NCBI RefSeq assembly: GCF_004785795.1
Contig: NZ_SRRO01000001.1
Location: 4,216,001-4,280,000 of the forward strand
Source: Nocardioides eburneiflavus
GTDB taxonomy: Bacteria > Actinomycetota > Actinomycetes > Propionibacteriales > Nocardioidaceae
Direction: 5' to 3'
DNA: 64,000 nt
Part shown: piece by piece, positions 58,553 to 64,000 of the stretch
How the letters are laid out: every line of letters starts with the position of its first letter
Numbering within the stretch: the first letter of the stretch is position 1
Position numbers and translations under genes: made by a program
The notes under the pieces: model-generated
The model's database searches: none
What the model was told of the DNA's origin: nothing
What the model saw: the letters and a program-made list of their open reading frames with translations, nothing else

Positions 58553-59164
58553 CTACCCAGCCCGCTCGACCGTGGTCACCACGCTGGTGACCGACGGTCG
58601 CCGTGGCGTGCTCGAGAACCCGAACCGGCAGGGCGGGTCGACGGGTGCGAGCCTGCCGAGGTCCCTGCCGCGCCACTCCCCCGCGGCTGCCGTGACCGTA
58701 CGCACCGAGGTCGCGCCGTACCACTCCCGTCGGTGACCGCCGGCCGTCCCGCGCGTGCGCACCCCGCGCATGGCGAGGCGCGCGAGCGGGTCGACGAGCG
58801 AGCACCAGGCGGGCGAGGTCGCGACGCCGGCCGGCACCAGGCCGAGTGCGGCGCCCAGCGGCGTACGGCCTCCGACCACGAGGCGCAGGGACAGCGACGG
58901 CGTGGTGACCTGCCAGCCGTCGGCCGTGTCCTCCACCGACACCGACTCGATGACGTGCTCGTCGAACGAGTAGGTGGCGGCGACGAAGTCGCGGACCCGT
59001 TCGTCGGGCGCCAGCAGCACGCGGCGGCCGGCCGCGTCCTCGACCATGACGTCGGCGAAGGAACCCCACGGCGAGTCGTCCCAGCGGCCGACGACGACCC
59101 GCACCCCGCTGCTGCTGCCGACGCCGGCGATGCGGCCGCTGAAGCGTTCGCGGAGGCGGGTCAC
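58553..59164 (-). CDS. Hypothetical protein coupled to the PaiB-like gene
   Basis: Protein of 203 residues without a recognised family. Seen: VTRLRERFSGRIAGVGSSSG at the start, VVGRWDDSPWGSFADVMVED, then alternating strands (LLAPDERVRDFVAATYSFDE, ESVSVEDTADGWQVTTPSLSL) and a basic C-terminus with RREWYGATSVRTV. The mix of strands and few helices suggests a compact beta domain, cytoplasmic. The GTG overlaps the PaiB-like stop as GTGA, so the two are almost certainly co-translated. Confidence 0.7.
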   Translation of the reverse strand: MTRLRERFSGRIAGVGSSSGVRVVVGRWDDSPWGSFADVMVEDAAGRRVLLAPDERVRDFVAATYSFDEHVIESVSVEDTADGWQVTTPSLSLRLVVGGRTPLGAALGLVPAGVATSPAWCSLVDPLARLAMRGVRTRGTAGGHRREWYGATSVRTVTAAAGEWRGRDLGRLAPVDPPCRFGFSSTPRRPSVTSVVTTVERAG

Positions 59165-59775
59165 GGTGCCACGAGGCCGTCGGGGTCGCGGCCGTCCGCG
59201 GCCAGCCCGGTGGCGACGCCGGCGCGGTCCTCGTCGGACCGGTTCTGGCTGAGCTTGGCCTTGGCCTCGACCGACCGGACGACGAGCTCGACCCCGACGA
59301 TCGGGCGGAGGTTCTTGTCGACGTAGTCGGCCGGCGCGTCGGTGACCGCCCAAGGCTCGGCGCGCGGCTGCTCGTGCCGGTCCGTGAGCCGGGTGACGAG
59401 CATGCGCACCCAGTCGGGGTCGTCGTGGACGGTGACGGCACCGCGGAGGTGGACGACCGAGTAGTTCCACGTCGGGACGACCCTGCCGTGCTCGGCCTTC
59501 GTGGCGTACCAGGACGGCGAGACGTAGGCGTCCGGACCGGTCACGATCGCCAGCGCCGGCGACCCGTCGACGATGCGGCGCCAGTGGGCGTTGGCCCGCG
59601 CGAGGTGCGCGACGAGCCGGTCCCCCTCCCACAGCACCGGCAGGAAGGTCGCGTCCGGCTTACCGTCCTCGCCCACGGTGACGAGCTGCGCGGTGCCGAC
59701 GGCGGCGACGAAGGGGCGTACGTCGTCGGGGTCCATCACGTTGAAGCGCGGGACGTAGAGCTGCGGGTCGGACAT
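59161..59775 (-). CDS. FMN-binding PaiB-like protein
   Basis: FMN-binding split-barrel protein of 204 residues of the PaiB/YPO0702 group. It begins MSDPQLYVPRFNVMD, has TAQLVTVGEDGKPDATFLPV, VAHLARANAHWRRI and IVTGPDAYVSPSWYATK, which match the family motif HxARxNxxW then YxSPxWY. PaiB of Bacillus is a negative regulator of degradative enzymes, but many homologues are plain flavoproteins. The CAGGAT box seven bases upstream supports ATG 59775. Coupled to the downstream unknown gene. Confidence 0.9.
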   Translation of the reverse strand: MSDPQLYVPRFNVMDPDDVRPFVAAVGTAQLVTVGEDGKPDATFLPVLWEGDRLVAHLARANAHWRRIVDGSPALAIVTGPDAYVSPSWYATKAEHGRVVPTWNYSVVHLRGAVTVHDDPDWVRMLVTRLTDRHEQPRAEPWAVTDAPADYVDKNLRPIVGVELVVRSVEAKAKLSQNRSDEDRAGVATGLAADGRDPDGLVAP

Positions 59776-59782
59776 GCGCCCC

Positions 59783-59788
59783 ATCCTG
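59783..59788 (-). promoter_or_regulatory. -10-like box, leaderless start of the PaiB-like gene
   Basis: CAGGAT on the minus strand, 7 nt before the ATG at 59775. The divergent ligase has the same hexamer 36 bases away. Confidence 0.4.
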
Positions 59789-59824
59789 CCCGTTCGGGCG
59801 CGGCTAAATGTCGGTGGTGGGCGG

Positions 59825-59830
59825 CAGGAT
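59825..59830 (+). promoter_or_regulatory. -10-like box, leaderless start of the DNA ligase
   Basis: CAGGAT, 6 nt before the ATG at 59837. Confidence 0.4.
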
Positions 59831-59836
59831 GGACCC

Positions 59837-61354
59837 ATGCTGCTCGCCGAGCTCGTCTCGACCTCCGCCGAGGTGTCCGCCACCCGATCCCGCAAGGCCA
59901 AGGTCGTGCTGCTCGCCGAGCTGCTCGGCCGGGTTGATCCGACGGAGCTCGAGGTCGTCGTGTCCTACCTCGGCGGCGCCCTGCGCCAGCGGCGTACGGG
60001 CCTGGGCTGGCGAGGCGTCAGCGACCTGCCCGCGCCCGCCGACGAGCCGTCGCTGGAGGTGCTCGCGGTCCACGAGGCCTTCGAGGCCATGTCGCAGCTG
60101 TCCGGGGCCGGGTCGCAGCACGCTCGCCGGGAGGCCGTGGTCGACCTGTTCGGACGGGCCACGTCCGCCGAGCAGGCGTGGCTCCAGGCGGTCGTCACGG
60201 GCAACCTGCGCCAGGGTGCCCTCGACGCGGTGACGCAGGAGGCGGTGGCGGTGGTGGCCGAGGTGCCGCTCGCCGCCGTACGCCGCGCCGCGATGCTCGC
60301 CGGGTCCACCGTCGCGGCGGCCGGGGCAGCGTTCGAGGGCGAGGAGGCGCTCGCCGCGATCGGCCTCGAGGTCGGCCGGCCGATCATGCCGATGCTCGCC
60401 TCCAGCGCGCCCGACGTCGCCTCGGCGATGGCCGGCCTCTCCAGCGACGGCACCACCGACGTCGCGATCGACGCCAAGCTCGACGGCATCCGGATCCAGG
60501 TCCACCGCGACGGCGACGACGTGCTGGTCGTGACCCGCTCGCTCGACGACATCACCGGCCGCTTGCCCGAGGTCGTCGAGGTGGCGCGATCGCTCCCCGC
60601 CGAGCGGTTCGTCCTCGACGGCGAGGCCCTCGCGCTGGCCGACGACGGCCGCCCCATGGCCTTCCAGGACACCGCGAGCCGCACCGCGCAGGAGACCGGT
60701 GTCGAGGTGACCCCCCACTTCTTCGACCTGCTCCACGTCGACGGCCACGACCTCCTCGACTCACCCGGCCACGAGCGGCTCGCCGCTCTCGACAGGCTGG
60801 TGCCCGAGCAGCACCGCGTACGCCGCCTCGTGACCGGCGATCCCGCCGCCGCCGACGCGTTCGCGGCCGAGACGGTGTCCGCCGGCCACGAGGGCGTGGT
60901 CCTCAAGGACCTGTCCGCCCCCTACGCCGCCGGCCGTCGCGGCTCGGCCTGGGTCAAGGTCAAGCCGGTGCACACCCTCGACCTCGTCGTGCTCGCGGTC
61001 GAGTGGGGATCGGGCCGGCGCGAGGGCTGGCTCTCCAACATCCACCTCGGCGCCCGCGACGAGACGTCACCCACGGGCTTCGTGATGCTCGGCAAGACCT
61101 TCAAGGGCATGACCGACGAGATGCTCACCTGGCAGACCGAGCGCTTCCTCGGCCTCGAGACACACCGCGAGGGCCACGTCGTCCACCTCCGCCCCGAGCA
61201 GGTGGTGGAGATCGCCTTCGACGGCCTCCAGCGCTCCACCCGCTACCCGGGAGGACTCGCGCTCCGCTTCGCGCGGGTCCTGCGCTACCGCGACGACAAG
61301 TCGGCCCACGAGGCCGACACCATCGAGATGGTGCGCTCCCACGTCACCGGCTGA
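59837..61354 (+). CDS. ATP-dependent DNA ligase
   Basis: Joins DNA nicks using ATP. The 505-residue protein resembles mycobacterial LigB: an N-terminal helical DNA-binding domain (about 1-175), adenylation domain with active-site K214 in IDAKLDGIRIQVHRDG, RFVLDGEALAL, HEGVVLKDLSAPYAAGRRG and SAWVKVKPVHTLD, then the OB-fold half ending IEIAFDGLQ-like VVEIAFDGLQRSTRYPG. Normal length. A repair role beside the main NAD-dependent LigA is likely. Start at 59837 follows the CAGGAT box. Confidence 0.94.
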   Translation: MLLAELVSTSAEVSATRSRKAKVVLLAELLGRVDPTELEVVVSYLGGALRQRRTGLGWRGVSDLPAPADEPSLEVLAVHEAFEAMSQLSGAGSQHARREAVVDLFGRATSAEQAWLQAVVTGNLRQGALDAVTQEAVAVVAEVPLAAVRRAAMLAGSTVAAAGAAFEGEEALAAIGLEVGRPIMPMLASSAPDVASAMAGLSSDGTTDVAIDAKLDGIRIQVHRDGDDVLVVTRSLDDITGRLPEVVEVARSLPAERFVLDGEALALADDGRPMAFQDTASRTAQETGVEVTPHFFDLLHVDGHDLLDSPGHERLAALDRLVPEQHRVRRLVTGDPAAADAFAAETVSAGHEGVVLKDLSAPYAAGRRGSAWVKVKPVHTLDLVVLAVEWGSGRREGWLSNIHLGARDETSPTGFVMLGKTFKGMTDEMLTWQTERFLGLETHREGHVVHLRPEQVVEIAFDGLQRSTRYPGGLALRFARVLRYRDDKSAHEADTIEMVRSHVTG

Positions 61355-61360
61355 CCCCCG

Positions 61361-62251
61361 TCAGCCCCGCGGCTTCGCTAGCCGGCACCCCGGGGTGCCC
61401 AGGTCGAAGGTCCGACCGCCGTCGAGGCAGCCCAGCACCCACGACGTCTGCTGCCCGTAGTTCATGTGCCGCACCATCCGCACCCGACCGCGCCGGTCCT
61501 CCTCGCAGGCCGAGTCCACGCAGCGGCGCCCGCCGACGTAGCCGGTGTTGGCGATCCCCACGACCAGACCGGTCTCGCGGGAGACGATCGGCGACCCGGA
61601 GTAACCACCGCGGATCGCGCAGCCGTCCCGCGCCGGCAGCCGGATCGAGCGCCACCAGTCCCAGGACCGCTCGTGCAGCCGGTACGCCGTGCCGCGGGTC
61701 GCGCAGGCGCGCTGCTCGGTCCAGTAGCCCGACGGGATCCGGATCCGGTCCCCGCGAGACGGACCTCCCCCGGCCAGCGTGAGCGGCTCGACGCCGCTGC
61801 CGGCCAGCTCGGCGTACGTCTCGCGCAGCGACAGCACGGCGAGGTCGGTGCGGAACATCGACGCGTACACCAGGCGCACGCCGCGCACGGTCCGGGCCAC
61901 CTCCCCGCTCGCGTCGAGCAGCTCGATCCGCGTCCACCTCCTCTGGTCGACGAGCACCTCGCGGGCGCCGAGGAACGGGGAGCGGACGCAGTGGCCGTTG
62001 GTGATCACCACGGCGCGGTCGGTGTCGAGGGCGCCCGGCCAGCGCACGACGCCGCCCGAGCAGCCGGGCAGGCGTGCCGTCCCGGCGAACCGGCCCGCCG
62101 CGTCCGCGCCGGCCGACACGATGACCGTCGACGTGGCGCCCGTCGAGGGGGCCGCCGAGGCGTCGATCGCCGACATCACCCCGAGAACCAGCAGGACGGG
62201 TGCGACCAGCGAGGCGACCCGACGGGCCCGGAGGAGCGGCATGGGGGGCAT
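61361..62251 (-). CDS. Secreted trypsin-like serine protease
   Basis: Exported S1-family protease of 296 residues. Signal peptide about 1-33 (VASLVAPVLLVLGVMSAIDASA); catalytic triad H87 in VVITNGHCV, D136 in MFRTDLAVLSL and S218 in IRGGYSGSPIV, with the G-x-S-G motif. Cysteines in GTARLPGC/NGHCV and CATRG/DGC suggest disulfides. Membrane segments absent after the signal, so released or wall-bound. ATG 62251 or 62242. Convergent with ligase, divergent from the TetR gene. Confidence 0.9.
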   Translation of the reverse strand: MPPMPLLRARRVASLVAPVLLVLGVMSAIDASAAPSTGATSTVIVSAGADAAGRFAGTARLPGCSGGVVRWPGALDTDRAVVITNGHCVRSPFLGAREVLVDQRRWTRIELLDASGEVARTVRGVRLVYASMFRTDLAVLSLRETYAELAGSGVEPLTLAGGGPSRGDRIRIPSGYWTEQRACATRGTAYRLHERSWDWWRSIRLPARDGCAIRGGYSGSPIVSRETGLVVGIANTGYVGGRRCVDSACEEDRRGRVRMVRHMNYGQQTSWVLGCLDGGRTFDLGTPGCRLAKPRG

Positions 62252-62273
62252 CGAACCACACGCAAGCGCTCCC

Positions 62274-62279
62274 TAGACT
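62274..62279 (+). promoter_or_regulatory. -10 box, leaderless start of the TetR gene
   Basis: TAGACT, 7 nt before the ATG at 62287. Confidence 0.5.
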
Positions 62280-62286
62280 GGCCGCC

Positions 62287-63003
62287 ATGAGCACCGACCC
62301 CACGCCCACGGCGGCCTCCGGACGCGGCGGCTCCGCGGCCGCGCGCCGCCGGGCGCGCGAGGCGGAGATCATCTCGGCCACCCGCCAGCTCTTCGACGAG
62401 CGCGGTGTCCGCGATGCGCAGATCGAGGACATCGCGAAGGCCGTCGGCATCAACCGCGCCATCATCTACCGCCACTTCACCGGCAAGGAGGAGCTGTTCA
62501 GCCTCACGCTGGTGCAGTACCTCGACGAGCTGCGCGTGGCCCTCGAGCGCGCGGCAGCGACGACCGACGACCCGCGCGAGCAGCTCGTCCGCCTGGTGGA
62601 GGCCTTCGTCGACTACGGCCTGGCGCACCCGGCCTTCGTCGACTGCGCGCAGTCGATCATGCGCCGACCGGGCGGTGACCTCCTCGAGGAGGTCAGCGAG
62701 TCCGCGATGTACCGCCTCGGCCAGGCGATCAGCGGCTGCCTGTCGGTGCTCACCCGCACCATCACCTCAGGTGCGGGCAGCGGCGACTTCCACGTCGAGG
62801 ACCCCGAGCTGCTCGCCAACATGCTCTACGCCAGCGGTCTCGGCACCCTCCAGCTCGGCCGGGTCGCGATGCTGGTGGCCGAGGAGGAGCCCGGCGTGCC
62901 GCGGATCAGCAGGATCACGGCCACCCAGGTCCGCGACCACATGGTCGCCACCGCCCTGGCCCATGCCGCCGGCGCTCCCGCGACGGCAGCCCCGGGACGC
63001 TAG
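62287..63003 (+). CDS. TetR/AcrR family transcriptional regulator
   Basis: DNA-binding repressor of 238 residues. The N-terminal helix-turn-helix is EAEIISATRQLFDERGVRDAQIEDIAKAVGINRAIIYRHFTGKEELF (described in parts), the usual TetR reading with YRHF. The C-terminal ligand domain is Leu/Ala-rich. Neighbours do not suggest an inducer. It is 36 bases from the divergent protease and its stop shares CTAG with the convergent DUF1206 gene. Confidence 0.92.
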   Translation: MSTDPTPTAASGRGGSAAARRRAREAEIISATRQLFDERGVRDAQIEDIAKAVGINRAIIYRHFTGKEELFSLTLVQYLDELRVALERAAATTDDPREQLVRLVEAFVDYGLAHPAFVDCAQSIMRRPGGDLLEEVSESAMYRLGQAISGCLSVLTRTITSGAGSGDFHVEDPELLANMLYASGLGTLQLGRVAMLVAEEEPGVPRISRITATQVRDHMVATALAHAAGAPATAAPGR

Positions 63004-63812
63004 CGCGACAGGTGCTTGGCCCGGGCGAAGCAGAAGATCCCGTACGCCGCGATGCCGATCGCGATCGCGGCGAGCAGGGCCTGGCCGAAGGGGACCTGGA
63101 GCACCTTCTGGAGGGCCTGGTCGAGACCACCCGACTTCTTCGCGTCGTGCGTGATCGCCGCGTAGACGAAGAGGCCGCCGACGAGGCCGATGGCGATGCC
63201 CTTCGCGATGTAGCCCACCTTGCCGGCCAGGACGTACGCCGAGCCGTCCTGCCCCGACTGGCCCTGGGCGTCCAGGTTCTCCCGGAACTTCTCGGTCCAG
63301 CCGCGCACGACCAGCGAGATGCCGTAGCCGATGATCGCCAGGCCGACGGCGCCCACGATGAGCTGGCCACCCGACATCTGCATCAGCTTCGCCGTCATCG
63401 AGTCGGAACCGCCCTTGCCCCCACCGTCGCCGGTGGCGGTCGTGAACGCGCTGAAGGCGATCGCGCCGTAGATGACGGCCTTGAGGAGCGACGTCGCCCT
63501 CTTGCGCCAGCGCTTCTTGTCGTCGGACTCCTCGGGGTAGCCGAAGCCGAACTCGAGCAACCGCCAGATGACCAGGAATACCATCCCGATCGCGATCACC
63601 CACACGAGGAAGCCGCCGAGGGGCTGCTGCGCGAGGTAGTGCATGGCACCCGAGTTGGAGGCCTGGTCCTCCTTGTCGCCGAAGGCGAGCTGCAGGGCGA
63701 GCCAGCCGACGAGCAGGTGGACGACGCCGTACGTCACGAGGCCGATGCGGATGGCCCAGTCCATCCACTGGCTCTGGTGGACGGACTCGGCGCTGCGGGA
63801 GGGGGTGCTCAT
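63000..63812 (-). CDS. DUF1206 membrane protein
   Basis: Protein of 270 residues with three repeats of the two-helix DUF1206 unit: about 20-95 (IRIGLVTYGVVHLLVGWLALQLAF), 105-180 (LLKAVIYGAIAFSAF, VGAVGLAIIGYGISLV) and 200-268 (VGYIAKGIAIGLVGGLFVYAA, LLAAIAIGIAAYGIFCFARA). Widespread in actinobacteria and cyanobacteria; function unknown. TAGGTT six bases upstream supports ATG 63812. Confidence 0.9.
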   Translation of the reverse strand: MSTPSRSAESVHQSQWMDWAIRIGLVTYGVVHLLVGWLALQLAFGDKEDQASNSGAMHYLAQQPLGGFLVWVIAIGMVFLVIWRLLEFGFGYPEESDDKKRWRKRATSLLKAVIYGAIAFSAFTTATGDGGGKGGSDSMTAKLMQMSGGQLIVGAVGLAIIGYGISLVVRGWTEKFRENLDAQGQSGQDGSAYVLAGKVGYIAKGIAIGLVGGLFVYAAITHDAKKSGGLDQALQKVLQVPFGQALLAAIAIGIAAYGIFCFARAKHLSR

Positions 63813-63818
63813 GACGCC

Positions 63819-63824
63819 AACCTA
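63819..63824 (-). promoter_or_regulatory. -10 box, leaderless start of the DUF1206 gene
   Basis: TAGGTT on the minus strand, 6 nt before the ATG at 63812. Confidence 0.55.
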
Positions 63825-63876
63825 GGACGTACGAGCGTTCACCGGCGAGCGGCGGTCACCCCTGCGAGGGGGACGC

Positions 63877-64000
63877 TCAGACCAGCGTCGCCCGGTCGCG
63901 CTGGACCGAGCCCAGCAGACCGTTGACGAAGGCCGGCGAGTCGTCGGTGGAGAGGTCCTGCACGAGGTGCAGGGCCTCGCTCACCGCGACCGTCTCCGGC
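63877..64000 (-). CDS. nusB: Transcription antitermination factor NusB, C-terminal fragment
   Basis: Only the last 41 codons are in the window. The peptide contains [28 protein letters not shown], split here into its halves [11 protein letters not shown] and [10 protein letters not shown], the conserved end of NusB that packs against NusE in rRNA antitermination. The gene continues past the right edge. It is followed by 64 bases and then the DUF1206 gene on the same strand. Confidence 0.85.
   Translation of the reverse strand, partial: PETVAVSEALHLVQDLSTDDSPAFVNGLLGSVQRDRATLV

Overview
The window is high-GC, gene-dense chromosomal DNA from an actinobacterium, most likely a Nocardioidaceae (Nocardioides-like) organism. 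Evidence: RbpA, WhiA, OpcA, a mycothiol-type maleylpyruvate isomerase family protein, a DUF222/HNH (13E12-type) protein, Mce-associated proteins, an aa3-oxidase heme A pathway (CtaA/CtaB), and many starts with a TANNNT box only 6-8 nt upstream and no Shine-Dalgarno sequence (leaderless transcripts). The taxonomic call is inference from gene content. No tRNA, rRNA, CRISPR array, insertion sequence or phage gene was recognised. No gene-free stretch exceeds about 210 bases.

Layout. 1-5.4 kb: divergent ABC exporters, heme A synthase (ctaA), a secreted surface-like protein whose gene overlaps a sortase-like gene, and ctaB. 5.6-13.7 kb: a tightly coupled pentose-phosphate operon tkt-tal-pgi-zwf-opcA-pgl. 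13.7-14.9 kb: a DUF559/AbiEi-like gene bracketed by 32-nt-period palindromic repeats. 14.9-24.3 kb (minus strand): rbpA, secG, tpiA, pgk, gap, whiA, yvcK, rapZ, uvrC and a Tat-exported Rieske lipoprotein. 24.3-29.5 kb: uvrA with a LexA/SOS box, then a divergent operon-like set (MDMPI-type enzyme, metallo-beta-lactamase fold protein, thioredoxin-rhodanese fusion). 29.5-39.1 kb is the most accessory part: a cytochrome b561-like protein, secreted proteins, two sulfotransferases, an M43 metalloprotease, two alpha/beta hydrolases, two methyltransferases, a cyclase/prenyltransferase-like protein and a glycosyltransferase behind a possible TetR-type operator.

39.1-50 kb: ferredoxin-NADP reductase, Mce-associated proteins, an ion channel, hemerythrin, DUF1707 protein, uvrB, an APH-like kinase, a phospholipase D family protein, argS and a membrane protein. 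50-57 kb: an atypical thioredoxin-reductase-like flavoprotein lacking the CxxC pair, an AlkA-type glycosylase, tryptophan 2,3-dioxygenase, an Rpf-like G5 protein, an App1-type phosphatase and two SRPBCC paralogues. 57-64 kb: an SOS-controlled DUF222/HNH protein, PaiB-like and unknown proteins, ATP-dependent DNA ligase, a secreted trypsin-like protease, a TetR regulator, a DUF1206 membrane protein and the 3' end of nusB.

Central carbon metabolism (oxidative and non-oxidative pentose phosphate, lower glycolysis) and excision repair (uvrA, uvrB, uvrC, alkA-like, ligase) are both concentrated here. The main items worth a second look are the palindromic repeats around the DUF559-type gene, the sortase/substrate pair with a split sorting signal, a palindromic insertion inside uvrC, two LexA boxes, and the minus-strand glycosyltransferase-methyltransferase-cyclase cluster.
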